Below are positions 44,096 through 52,427 of a DNA stretch of 64,000 nt, in pieces. Position 1 is the stretch's first letter. Each line of letters opens with the position of its first letter. The stretch lies in contig CAKZXA010000044.1 of the NCBI GenBank assembly GCA_937922045.1, forward strand, positions 1-64,000, written 5' to 3'. The position numbers were made by a program, and so were the translations under genes. The notes under the pieces were generated by a model. That model was not told where the DNA came from, did no database searches, and worked only from the letters and a program-made list of their open reading frames with translations. This DNA is from an uncultured Acidimicrobiales bacterium (GTDB lineage: Bacteria > Actinomycetota > Acidimicrobiia > Acidimicrobiales > SZUA-35).

Positions 44096-45055
44096 CTAGG
44101 TCGGCTCGATGGTGATGCTGCCTGCCGGCCCAACGTTGCGATGGATATCGACGGCTCGTACCTCGATCAGCACGCTGGCGCCGACCTGGTCGTCATAGAG
44201 GGTCACGAATCCGTGGTCGCTCTGCCCGCCTTGATACGAGGTGAACCGGCCGTCGACGTAGATCTCGTAGCCGAGGATCCCACTTTCGTCGGAGGCTGGG
44301 GTCCATCCGATCCGGTAGATGTCGCCACCTTCGATGACGGCTCCACCCTGGAGGACCAGGTCGGTGGGCGCTGTTGGCGGTGTCAGGTCTTGGGGTGTGT
44401 CGCCGACGACGATCTGCTCAGACTTGTCGCTGCGGTTGCCGGATGTGTCTACGGCGAGAACTCGAACGTTCCAACGGCCGCCGAGGGGCACGTCAAGAGT
44501 GGTAGAGGTGCCGTAGGTCCAGGTGTGGTAGCGATCGTTCACGTACACGAGGTAGCTTCGGACCTCGACATTGTCGGCGGACGGCTCCCAGCGCAACTCG
44601 TAGCTGCCGTTGCTGAGCAGTTCAATCTGTAGGCCGGATGGGACCGAGGGCGCTGTGGTGTCTGGTCCGTCCACCGAGACCCCGTCAGACTTGGACGATC
44701 GGTTCCCGGCGCGGTCGGTGGCCCGCAGCTGGATCGTGCTGTTGCTGCTCGCTGCTATCTCGACCGATGTGTCGTAGGTCCAGGTTGCGTAGGCTCCGTC
44801 GACGTAGACCAGGTAGCTGCGAACCCCGGAGGCGTCATCGGTTGAGGCCGCCCAATCGATCAGCATTGTCCCGTCGGTGGTGGGGGCCAGGGTGATATCG
44901 GTTGGCACGGTTGGAGGCGTGGTGTCGTAGGGATAGGTCGAGCCGTCGCTCAGACCGGTGGCGCCCGCCGCTGTCGAGCCGATAAGAAGGGCGGCGCAGG
45001 TGGAAGCGGTGAAGGCTGAGATCTGTTTGATGGTTCGTCTGGGTTTCCTCGTCAT
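44096..45055 (-). CDS. Secreted triple fibronectin type III protein
   Basis: The 319-residue protein has a basic N-terminus and signal helix (AFTASTCAALLIGSTAAG), then three Fn3-like modules, each with the TAPS/PTGL start, an IDWAASTDD or RWEPSADN strand pair, a SYLVYVDGxY tryptophan-type strand and an RAVDxxGNxS end. Such tandem Fn3 arrays act as spacers on secreted enzymes or adhesins; no catalytic domain is attached. ATG 45055 is chosen because upstream codons do not form a signal peptide. It is divergent from the M14-like gene. Confidence 0.82.
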   Translation of the reverse strand: MTRKPRRTIKQISAFTASTCAALLIGSTAAGATGLSDGSTYPYDTTPPTVPTDITLAPTTDGTMLIDWAASTDDASGVRSYLVYVDGAYATWTYDTSVEIAASSNSTIQLRATDRAGNRSSKSDGVSVDGPDTTAPSVPSGLQIELLSNGSYELRWEPSADNVEVRSYLVYVNDRYHTWTYGTSTTLDVPLGGRWNVRVLAVDTSGNRSDKSEQIVVGDTPQDLTPPTAPTDLVLQGGAVIEGGDIYRIGWTPASDESGILGYEIYVDGRFTSYQGGQSDHGFVTLYDDQVGASVLIEVRAVDIHRNVGPAGSITIEPT

Positions 45056-45173
45056 GGTCCGAAACGTACCGGTCGAGGACGGGGTGCACCATGGCAGATC
45101 TGAACGGCTAGAGGGGCCGAACGGCCCAGTGCGCGGGGCATCGCTTGGTTGCGGGGGACTATATTCCAGGTCC

Positions 45174-46097
45174 ATGGATCGCTTTTACCCAATCGGGACC
45201 CCTGGTGAGCCTTGGGACCAAGCAGACAGACAGGCGTGGTTTAACGCCCGCTCGATCGAGCGGAGCTACCACGACGAGGTGCTGGTAAAACTTGAAGCGC
45301 TTGAGGTCACCTTCGACGGTGCCGGCGATATCGCAACCTACGGTGCACTCCCGGTCGACCCTGAGCGGTATCCACTCATGGCGGTGACACTCCCGTCGAC
45401 GAGGCCCGATGCGCCCTGGGCTCTCGTGACCGGTGGTGTGCATGGATACGAAACCAGTGGTGTTCAAGGCGCTCTTCGATTCCTGCAGACCGTCGCTGGC
45501 TCGTACCGCGATCGTTTGAATCTGCTGGTTGCTCCCTGTGTGAGTCCGTGGGGCTACGAGGTCATCAATCGCTGGAACCCGAACTGCCTCGACCCCAACC
45601 GGTCGTTCTATGCGAACAGTCCGTCGGAAGAAGCTGCGCAACTTATGGCCTTGATCGCCGGGCGGCCCGACATGCTCGTACATCTCGATCTGCACGAGAC
45701 GACCGACAGCGACGAGAGTGAGTTCCGTCCAGCGGTAGCGGCCCGCGACGGCAAGCCGTCTGAGCCAGGCCTCATTCCCGACGGGTTCTACACCGTTGGT
45801 GACACCGAAAATCCGCAGCCCGATTTTCAGGCTGCAATCATTGCGGGGGTCGAACAGGTCACCCACATCGCCCCGGCTGACGACGACGGCCAGATCATCG
45901 GAACCGACATCACCCAGCGCGGTGTTATCAACTACCCGAACCGCGAACTCGGGTTATGCGCCGGCATGACGGGCGCCCGGTTCACAACCACGACCGAGGT
46001 CTACCCGGATAGCCCGAACGCTACGGACGAGATCTGTATCGATGCTCAGGTTGCTGCAGCGCGCGCCGGTCTCGACTTCGCCCTGGCCCACGCCTAG
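45174..46097 (+). CDS. M14-family peptidase/deacylase-like protein
   Basis: The 307-residue cytoplasmic protein has an M14-type metal site: H90 and E93 in GGVHGYETSG, N-R in LDPNRSFY, a second His in LVHLDLHETTD and a late Glu in FTTTTEVYPD. The layout fits the succinylglutamate desuccinylase/aspartoacylase and small carboxypeptidase branch of M14. No signal peptide is present. The substrate is unknown. Its TAG stop overlaps the stop of a decayed minus-strand gene as CTAG. Confidence 0.78.
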   Translation: MDRFYPIGTPGEPWDQADRQAWFNARSIERSYHDEVLVKLEALEVTFDGAGDIATYGALPVDPERYPLMAVTLPSTRPDAPWALVTGGVHGYETSGVQGALRFLQTVAGSYRDRLNLLVAPCVSPWGYEVINRWNPNCLDPNRSFYANSPSEEAAQLMALIAGRPDMLVHLDLHETTDSDESEFRPAVAARDGKPSEPGLIPDGFYTVGDTENPQPDFQAAIIAGVEQVTHIAPADDDGQIIGTDITQRGVINYPNRELGLCAGMTGARFTTTTEVYPDSPNATDEICIDAQVAAARAGLDFALAHA

Positions 46098-46500
46098 TAT
46101 TCGACGCAATCGAGGGTCCACCTAAAGGTGATGAAGCCATCGTTGCTCGTTGGGCTGAACCCGCACCGCAACCTCGATATCGATCCATGTGTCGACCGGA
46201 AGCGCAATCGTCTCAGCCGAGTTGGTAGCGGTGACCGTCCGCCCGCCGGGCCAACCCGTACCTTGGCCTGCGTGCCATCGTAGGAACGCGTGGATGTCTT
46301 CGCTTTACCGTGGCGTCGGAGCCTTCAGTCGTCCATGTCTCGATCGACGAGCCGTCGCCTACCGCGGCGGGCGGTGACCACTCAAGGCCTTCAAAACCGA
46401 TCTGTCTCTCGAACCGAGAGTGTGCGCCACCTACTGTGCCTCCGCCTGCCGTGCTTCCGCCTACTGTGCCTCCGCCTACCGTGCTTCATCGCTGGTTCCC
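46094..46500 (-). pseudogene. Decayed secreted-protein gene with Gly-rich linker
   Basis: On the minus strand, (S/G)TVGG repeats (46437-46487) run into GFEGLEWSPPAAVGDGSSIE. A frame change near 46300 continues as WPGGRTVTATNSAETIALPV and another near 46155 as SNDGFITFRWTLDCVEY, ending in a stop at 46094-46096. The pieces read in order and are protein-like, so at least two frameshifts have broken one gene. No family is recognised; a beta-rich carbohydrate-binding module is a guess. Confidence 0.45.
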
Positions 46501-46568
46501 TTTACCGAGGTTGTGCCGCCACGGTCACAGCAGGGCTTGTTGGACGGGAGAGGAAACAGATCCTCGAA

Positions 46569-47126
46569 TTACTCGGTGGGGATCCAGCTGTGCTCGTTGA
46601 AGGAGATGAGGCTTCGCATGCCACGGCGGTTGGCTACGATCCGGCTGACTGAGGCGTGGCTCGCGTGCATGGATGCGCTGGTGGTTTTGAGCACGTCCTG
46701 CACGAGTGACCTGATGACGCCGCCGTGGCAGACGACCGCGATCTTGCGACCCGGGTTACCGGCAATGATGTCGTCGAAGCCCGATTTGACCCGGGCGTGA
46801 AAGTCCGGTCCTTGCATTGCTTCAAACTTGGCGTTGGCCTCTTCGCGAGACATCGGCTCGAACACCCAAGCCGGCGCGTAGACACCGCCATAGTCCCACT
46901 CGGCGATTCGCTCGTCGGTCACGGCGTCGAGGCCGTGCCGATCGGCCAGCGGGACCATCGTTTGTTGAGCTCGCTGCTGGGGGCTCACATAGATGCCGTC
47001 GATTGCGGCGCTGGCGAGAAAGTTGGCGGTAGACAAGGCTTGGCGTTCACCGAGGGGAGTGAGGGGTGGGTCGACGATGTCGACCTCCACAAGGGGTTCA
47101 CCGTGACGGATCAGAATCAGTTCCAC
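46569..47126 (-). CDS. Histidine phosphatase family (phosphoglycerate-mutase-like)
   Basis: The 185-residue protein has the catalytic RHG near the N-terminus (ILIRHGEP), the LTPLGERQA helix, YVSPQQRAQQTM and the second catalytic His in VVCHGGVIRSL, all expected for the branch. These phosphatases remove phosphate from sugars, cofactors or proteins. The start is a GTG at 47126 with only a weak Shine-Dalgarno. It lies upstream of the decayed gene. Confidence 0.85.
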   Translation of the reverse strand: MELILIRHGEPLVEVDIVDPPLTPLGERQALSTANFLASAAIDGIYVSPQQRAQQTMVPLADRHGLDAVTDERIAEWDYGGVYAPAWVFEPMSREEANAKFEAMQGPDFHARVKSGFDDIIAGNPGRKIAVVCHGGVIRSLVQDVLKTTSASMHASHASVSRIVANRRGMRSLISFNEHSWIPTE

Positions 47127-47233
47127 GGGTCGTTAGTGTCGCAGGCGGAGGCGTTTTCGTCACATCACGTTCTTGTTCGTGACCTGTTTAGCAGCCGAGG
47201 CATCGGCGATGAGTCGGACATGTCGCGTGATCA

Positions 47234-47821
47234 TTAGTGGAGAGCGCTGGAGGCAGCGGAGCTTTCCTCTTCACCTACGAATGCGCAGGTATCGCTCTCG
47301 GCGCAGATTGATAGCTTCGAATCGAAGCTATTTCGATATCTTCGAAAGCCTGATCGATAGCTGACTTCGTAGCCAACTTGCTCAACTCTGGAGACATCGA
47401 GACTGAGTGTGAAGAGAACTTGGACTTCGTCGCCTGGTGCAAGTTCGTATCCTTCGGTCAGCTCGAACTCGTCATCGAAGAGGTCTGATGCCTTCCCGAC
47501 TGCTGAACACATGAGGCCTTCGTCCTTTTGGACTCGCCTCAACAGAGGCCCCTCCGCAACCACTGAGTGCCCTGCACCTGACAGCAGGAGGCGTACCGAC
47601 TCGACGGTTATGATCCGGTCTGTTTCGTTCGACAGAATCTGACAGCCCGATACCAGGTCAGTTCCAATTGGCAGCTGTTCGCCCTGCACTGTGCTGATTG
47701 CTTCATCTGCTCCAAGTGATCCCGTCAGGGGGCCCTCAGGGCGGATGACTAGAGCTACAGCCGCGAGTAGCGACAGGACAAGTACTGTCAGGAACGAAAT
47801 GTTACGAAGGGGTCTCTTCAT
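47234..47821 (-). CDS. Small anchored extracytoplasmic protein, unknown
   Basis: No family is recognised. The 195-residue protein has an N-terminal membrane helix or signal (ISFLTVLVLSLLAAVALVI) followed by a compact beta-rich part with four Cys (GCQIL, MCSAVG, SICAESDTC), probably two disulfides. No catalytic motif is seen. It lies between the phosphatase gene and the Mrr fragment. Confidence 0.6.
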   Translation of the reverse strand: MKRPLRNISFLTVLVLSLLAAVALVIRPEGPLTGSLGADEAISTVQGEQLPIGTDLVSGCQILSNETDRIITVESVRLLLSGAGHSVVAEGPLLRRVQKDEGLMCSAVGKASDLFDDEFELTEGYELAPGDEVQVLFTLSLDVSRVEQVGYEVSYRSGFRRYRNSFDSKLSICAESDTCAFVGEEESSAASSALH

Positions 47822-47896
47822 GGGCAGGTCATTGTCACCGACAAGACATTGCGCAAGGCGGAAGAAGTCTACGTCACGCAGTGGCGTAGAGGTTTG

Positions 47897-48226
47897 CTAT
47901 TCCTCAAACCTACCAAACCAATTCGTCTGAAAGATTGGCTTCAATGCGATACCGATGCCTTGTTGGCGACAAAGTTCAGCAAGACGGTCCCCATCTATCA
48001 GATCGATTGTTGGTGTTCGGCCGAGAGCTGCCTTGCGTGCTGGTCTGGAGAATCGAGCTGTTGTAATGAGTGCACCATGTTCGGCACCGGCGGCCGATGA
48101 GTCGCTCTGAAATAGAGCGACGACTTCTCGGCCTAGCACTTTGCTTGGCTCATAGCGTTTCGCTTGTACAGCCACTGTCGTCGTGAGTACATCTGTTAGC
48201 GGCGTAGTGCCGAGGCTCGGTGGCAC
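47897..48226 (-). pseudogene. 5'-truncated Mrr-type restriction endonuclease fragment
   Basis: The 109-residue frame reads VAVQAKRY, then HGALITTARFSRPARKAA and IDLIDGDRLAELCRQQGIGI, the C-terminal half of an Mrr_cat PD-(D/E)xK domain, with QAK as the catalytic core. The N-terminal part with the other acidic residues is missing, as it joins the end of the upstream excalibur-type gene at TAGTG. A stable free-standing half-domain is unlikely to cut DNA, so I treat it as a remnant. Confidence 0.65.
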
Positions 48227-49077
48227 TACGGGTCGGATAGTGGCGTTTCGGTACTGGGTGGGAGAGTCGTGGTGCTGTTCGTTGTCGTTGGCCGTCGTCG
48301 AGTGGTCGTCACGTTGTTTGTAGTGGTCGACGTTGGCTGGCGTGTCGTCGGTGTAGTTGTAGAGGCGGTCGTTGATGCAGCGGTCGTCGTTGTTCGTTCG
48401 GTAGTGCTAGTGATTGAGATGGCGGTCGTGGGTGGAGATGTTGTGTTGGAGCCGCCGCTTTCTCCGCAGCCGATGCCGTCGCCGTCGCGGTCGAGGCTGA
48501 AATCGTCCTCGCCGACAACGAGGACAGTGCCTGATACGAACCGGGGCCCGTTGCCGCCGCCGCCGGCGCAGTCATAGTCGATCCCATCGTCGATGAGGCA
48601 CTGGCGTCGGTAGGAGCTGTGGCATTGGTTTCCTGCCGTCGTTGTCTGAGCAGATGTAGTTGTGGCCCCAGGGCTTGTAGTCGTTGGTCTGTCTTGGGTA
48701 ATAGTTGTGGTCGAGTTCTGGTCCTGCGCTTGGCTGGAGGACACTTGTGTTTGATCGGTCGTGCTATCGGTGGGCGTGTTGGTCGGATCGGCAATGGAGC
48801 TGGCTGCACCTTTTGGCGAGGCAGTCGAAGGGGAAGGCTCATTGTGGGCTTGGCCCGCTGAGCTATCGGAATCAAGTGAGGATGGAGCAGCTGGGGTATC
48901 GCTACCAGCGCCTACACCCGATGCGTCGGCTGTGTCGTCGAGCAACGTGTTCATCGACGTTAGGCCGGTACTGATCCCCTCATTTGTTGGACCTGTTGCC
49001 AATGTCCGGAGGGTCACCGCCGCCACTATCGATGCTATGACGGCCAGAATACACGTCATGATCTTTGTCGCTGTCAC
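48226..49077 (-). CDS. Secreted/anchored protein with excalibur-like calcium domain
   Basis: The 283-residue protein has an N-terminal membrane helix (MTCILAVIASIVAAVTL), a long Ser/Thr/Pro linker, and an actinobacterial Cys-rich domain: CHSSYRRQCLIDDGIDYDC, then GNGPRFVSGTVLVVGEDD and DRDGDGIGCGE, where the DxDxDG loop is excalibur-like. A second Thr-rich tail follows. It may bind calcium or the wall. The GTG start is uncertain; an ATG six codons in is an alternative. Its stop abuts the Mrr fragment. Confidence 0.7.
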   Translation of the reverse strand: MTATKIMTCILAVIASIVAAVTLRTLATGPTNEGISTGLTSMNTLLDDTADASGVGAGSDTPAAPSSLDSDSSAGQAHNEPSPSTASPKGAASSIADPTNTPTDSTTDQTQVSSSQAQDQNSTTTITQDRPTTTSPGATTTSAQTTTAGNQCHSSYRRQCLIDDGIDYDCAGGGGNGPRFVSGTVLVVGEDDFSLDRDGDGIGCGESGGSNTTSPPTTAISITSTTERTTTTAASTTASTTTPTTRQPTSTTTNNVTTTRRRPTTTNSTTTLPPSTETPLSDP

Positions 49078-49267
49078 GGATATAGCCTAGTTGGGAACTA
49101 CGCCACACCGATTGTTGCTCATTGTTTGTATTTGCGCTTATTGCCATATCTTTATCGGATCCACTGTGTCTTCACTTGGCTAGATAGTAGAGAGTAATTA
49201 CGCAGCGTCGGTAGATGTATCTACGGCGAAGAGCGGCCAGCAGAAGACAAGTGAAGGCCTGGGCGGC

Positions 49268-49500
49268 ATGACTGGGCGGATGAAACGGCTGCTCGCTGAT
49301 CGTGCTCGGGCGTTGATCGCCGAGACGTGTGGCGACATGCCGGAAGCGGCCAAGATCCGTGCGTGTGGCGTTCATGTGCGCCAAGGGCTCGAACATGTCG
49401 CCGTTGAGCGCCATCCGAACGGCTACGCCTTCGCCTCTGGGCTTCAGAGCCGCGGGAGTGTGTGGGCCGTCGGCTTGGTCCGGGAGACGGTGTTGATGCC
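49268..49500 (+). pseudogene. Possible rolling-circle replication initiator (Rep) remnant
   Basis: The frame from 49268 reads RLLADRARALIAE, KIRACG and FASGLQSRGSVWAVG, close to the N-terminal pattern of actinobacterial RCR Rep proteins (RxCG...GLxxCGSVWxCPVC) with the Cys residues replaced. Downstream the frame is lost. The 515-bp gap from 49078 to 49592 holds nothing else I can name. A mobile-plasmid or AICE origin would fit the nearby tRNA gene. Confidence 0.35.
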
Positions 49501-49592
49501 GAACCTGCGGTGCAGGTGTATTCCCGCGAGACCGAGCGGAACGTTACGGCTATGTGGTGTGTGGAGCGCCTGGTCCACGAAACTGTAGCGAC

Positions 49593-50087
49593 CTATATGT
49601 CCCGCCCGAACTCTGGCCCGATCCTGCTGGCCCATGAGGGGTGGATGGTTCTACCGTTTTCGAAGAGGACCACGGGGCGGGATAGATGGTCGCTTGTTGA
49701 CATCAACAGAACTCGATCGAGTCGTCGTGTGGTGACGCCGGGCAGGTCTTCGGCCAGGGTGAATCGCAGCGTAGAAGAAGGAGTCAGGCCACTGGCCCTG
49801 TCTTGCTCGAGCCAGTCACAGTTGTAGATAAGCCAAAGCTCGGAGCAGGGTTGATCGGGATGGTGTGACCACCACTCCATTGTGAGCAGGCTGTGAATCT
49901 CGACTTCGAGTCCTAGAGTGTCGAGGAGCTGGTTTGCTGTCTCGATGATCGACATGCCCGGCTCGACGACCTGAGTCGGGATGTTCCAATGCTGATCGAG
50001 TGCCGATCTTGTGAGCAGGATGCCGTTGTCGCTGTTGACGAAGACTCCGACGGAGATCTTTGTCATTGAGGGCCGCACGGACATCAT
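49593..50087 (-). CDS. Nudix-fold protein with degenerate Nudix box
   Basis: The 164-residue protein reads like a Nudix fold: KISVGVFVNSDNGILLTRS, HWNIPTQVVEPGMS, then a helix where the REUXEE acids of the Nudix box are absent (IIETANQLLDTLGLEV). Only E of the first half is kept, so hydrolase activity is doubtful; a ligand-sensing role is possible. Start ATG 50087 overlaps the Uma2 gene stop as ATGA, so the two are translationally coupled. Confidence 0.6.
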   Translation of the reverse strand: MMSVRPSMTKISVGVFVNSDNGILLTRSALDQHWNIPTQVVEPGMSIIETANQLLDTLGLEVEIHSLLTMEWWSHHPDQPCSELWLIYNCDWLEQDRASGLTPSSTLRFTLAEDLPGVTTRRLDRVLLMSTSDHLSRPVVLFENGRTIHPSWASRIGPEFGRDI

Positions 50088-50608
50088 GCGGAATCTTCCG
50101 TCGCGGTTGTCAGGGGGAAGTTCACGACGCCGCCGCCGTATGGCATGTACTCGATCCACTTCCACGGATTGCCGGGTGCGACAATCCAGTAGTCGATGCC
50201 GTGCCGCTCGGCGAACTGGCGTTTGGGGCCTCTGTCGAAGGGTTCGCTTGTCGGGGACATGACTTCCACCATCAGGCTGAGCTCGGCAGGCCAGAGAGTC
50301 GTGGTGTCCTGGCCTGAGGCCAAGGTGCGGGAGATCACGATGATGTCGGGCACAATCCAAGCCTCGCCGTCTGTGACAAGTAGCTTGTGTATCGGCTGGA
50401 GGCTGTCGGGGACGACTAGGTGAGAAAGAAGCCTTGTCAGCGTGCGTTGATGGCCGACGGTGGGTAGGTCCAGGGTGAAGACGTCGTCGATGTACTGGGC
50501 CTTGGCTCCGGGCACCAAGTCCTCCATCAAATTCAGAATGGCGACAACGTCGACGCCATCGTCTCGCTTTGTAGGTGCACTCAAGTAACCGACCTCCCGG
50601 TTGTACAT
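50084..50608 (-). CDS. Uma2 family (DUF820-like) putative endonuclease
   Basis: The 174-residue protein follows the Uma2 pattern: WIVPDIIVISR, then LMVEVMSPTSEPFDRGPKRQFAERHGIDYWIV, with the Asp-Glu-Lys of a PD-(D/E)xK fold. Biological roles are unknown and the genes are often in accessory regions. It lies 170 bp from the 3' end of tRNA-Arg, on the expected integration side, and is coupled to a Nudix-like gene. No clear Shine-Dalgarno is seen. Confidence 0.8.
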   Translation of the reverse strand: MYNREVGYLSAPTKRDDGVDVVAILNLMEDLVPGAKAQYIDDVFTLDLPTVGHQRTLTRLLSHLVVPDSLQPIHKLLVTDGEAWIVPDIIVISRTLASGQDTTTLWPAELSLMVEVMSPTSEPFDRGPKRQFAERHGIDYWIVAPGNPWKWIEYMPYGGGVVNFPLTTATEDSA

Positions 50609-50736
50609 ATTTAAACGACTAGTTGAGATACTGCTGGAAGGTACGGACAGGGTGTGACGGTTTAGCTGTGATTGTTCTCAAAATTGTTCTCACAACCGTC
50701 GGCCGTCCAAGACCATCGACGCGTCGTGCATAGAAA

Positions 50737-50760
50737 AACCCCGCTGCTGGAGCGGGGTTT
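50737..50760 (-). terminator. Rho-independent terminator of tRNA-Arg
   Basis: AAACCCCGCT pairs with AGCGGGGTTT around a 4-base loop, and five T residues follow on the minus strand. It lies 18 bp after the tRNA 3' end. Confidence 0.8.
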
Positions 50761-50778
50761 CGGTGCTTCTGAATTTTG

Positions 50779-50852
50779 TACGCTTGGAGGGACTCGAACC
50801 CCCAACCTTCTGATCCGTAATCAGATGCTCTATCCAATTGAGCTACAAGCGC
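50779..50852 (-). tRNA. tRNA-Arg (anticodon ACG)
   Basis: The 74-base cloverleaf has a 7-bp acceptor stem (GCGCTTG with CAAGCGT), D-arm GCTC/GAGC, anticodon arm TCTGA-TTACGGA-TCAGA giving anticodon ACG, T-arm with TTCGAGT and discriminator A. CCA is not encoded. Its 3' end faces the degraded accessory genes at lower coordinates, the side where tyrosine-integrase elements insert. No duplicated 3' end was noticed. Confidence 0.95.
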
Positions 50853-50936
50853 TTGACCGGACACGTGCGTCCGAACCCATGATTGTAGACCGGATCACGG
50901 CTAGCGACACCTCGATTCTGGTGTCGGTCTCGATTC

Positions 50937-52421
50937 CTAGCCTTGGGGTGTGCATGGCGGGGACTCCCAGGCTGTCGCAGGCCCAAACGTGACGAGACGA
51001 ACCTCCACCTCGCCCGATTGGTCGGACTGATTCTGCAGGCTCACCCGGGATACCTTCTCGCCATCGAAACCTAACGCCGACAATGATGCAGCGAGGCGGG
51101 TCGTCCCATCACCGACCGGGTTTGTTTGCTCCTGAAACACGCACAGAGACAAGGCTTCCCCCGCCCCATCGTTGAGACGCAGCGCCCACCGGCCAAGATT
51201 CTCGTCGGCCGCGAACTCCACGACCAACCACTGCTCCTCGTTCACAGCAACGGCCGGTTTTGCTGCGAACGAAAAGGCGCCGAATCCGTTAACCGTGCCC
51301 TCACCCGGTCCTTGTCCAGTCGAAACTCCCCACGACTGATCGTTCCAACCGTCAGCCAGGCCGCCATCATCGAACACGATCACCGCGGCTGGCTCGTCAC
51401 CACCGCGAAGCCCGAGTCCGACGACGACACCGATCGTTGCGAGTGCAAAAACCAGAGCGGCGCCAACGGCTTTCACGAGGCGACCCGTGCCGGTGCCATC
51501 GCTCGGTGTCAGGGCGCTCGGTGTCAGGGCGCTCGGTGGCCAAGAGCGCGACGGCCGAGCGTTCGGCGGCTGAACACTTGGCACCGCCTCGGCCGCGAGT
51601 CGCTGCCGCAGTTCGCTCAGCTCCGCTCGCCAGACCGCCATCGTCGCAGGCCGTTTGGCCGCATCCTGGGCTACGCCTCTTTCCGTCGCCCGCCTTACCT
51701 CATCGGCCCATGGCCCATCCTGTGCAGCCCACCGCAGCACCATCGACGCGCCATACACGTCAGCTGCCGGACCGACCACACCTCCACTTTCCGATTGCTC
51801 GGGAGCCGCAAACGACGATGTGCCAGCCCCCGCCGTCAGCCCAGATGACCGCACGAGATCTTTGGCCAACCCGAGGTCACCGATCACCAATCGTTCCCCG
51901 GGCGCACCAGCACTCGCCGCACCAGCACTCGCCGCAGCACTCACCCCGCTGCTGGACCCGCCAACGAACAACACATTGGCCGGTGTCACATCACGATGGA
52001 CAACGCCAGCCTCGTGCAGCGCTCCAAGCCCATCGGCCAACACTTCGAGCAGCATCACAAGCTCTGGCCCCGTCAGACCAGGCCCCGTCAGACCAGCCCC
52101 AGCCAAACCTGGCCCCGCCCGATCGGCCAAGGTACCGCCAGCCGCGTACTGCATCACGAGGTAGGGCTGATGCCCAGGCGTCTCACCGACGTCGTGCACC
52201 TGGAGAAGCGCCGGATGATGCACTCGCCGCAACAGTCGACCTTCGTCTAGGAACCGTTGCCGAACATCGGGATCGAAGCTGTGGTTGTCGGCCAGCACCT
52301 TCACCGCAACGACCGAGTCCAAACCGTCATCGATTGCCTTATAGACGGTGGCGAATCCGCCTCTTCCCGCCACCTCCACCAGCCTCAAACGACCGAGCCG
52401 TTCGCCCACGAGCCCAGCCAT
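50937..52421 (-). CDS. Serine/threonine protein kinase with C-terminal extracytoplasmic domain
   Basis: The 494-residue protein has a PknB-like kinase domain: glycine loop GRGGFATV, K41 in VAVKVL, HRDVTPANVL (D144; the usual Lys two after HRD is Thr) and GDLGLAK in place of DFG (D182). Two Gly/Ala/Ser-rich insertions (about 101-118 and 153-176) interrupt the domain. A membrane helix near 310-330 leads to a compact beta-rich sensor of about 160 residues with two Cys. The kinase may be active but atypical. It starts 6 bp after the ECF sigma factor stop, which suggests it phosphorylates that sigma factor or its targets. Confidence 0.8.
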   Translation of the reverse strand: MAGLVGERLGRLRLVEVAGRGGFATVYKAIDDGLDSVVAVKVLADNHSFDPDVRQRFLDEGRLLRRVHHPALLQVHDVGETPGHQPYLVMQYAAGGTLADRAGPGLAGAGLTGPGLTGPELVMLLEVLADGLGALHEAGVVHRDVTPANVLFVGGSSSGVSAAASAGAASAGAPGERLVIGDLGLAKDLVRSSGLTAGAGTSSFAAPEQSESGGVVGPAADVYGASMVLRWAAQDGPWADEVRRATERGVAQDAAKRPATMAVWRAELSELRQRLAAEAVPSVQPPNARPSRSWPPSALTPSALTPSDGTGTGRLVKAVGAALVFALATIGVVVGLGLRGGDEPAAVIVFDDGGLADGWNDQSWGVSTGQGPGEGTVNGFGAFSFAAKPAVAVNEEQWLVVEFAADENLGRWALRLNDGAGEALSLCVFQEQTNPVGDGTTRLAASLSALGFDGEKVSRVSLQNQSDQSGEVEVRLVTFGPATAWESPPCTPQG

Positions 52422-52427
52422 CAGCGT

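Noticed and set aside
46500-50779. Duplicated tRNA-Arg 3' end as an attachment site
   Set aside because: I could not find a second copy of the T-arm/acceptor sequence by eye in the window, so no att site is claimed.
50619-50864. 81-codon minus-strand frame over the tRNA
   Set aside because: It reads through the tRNA-Arg and its terminator, a frequent false gene call.
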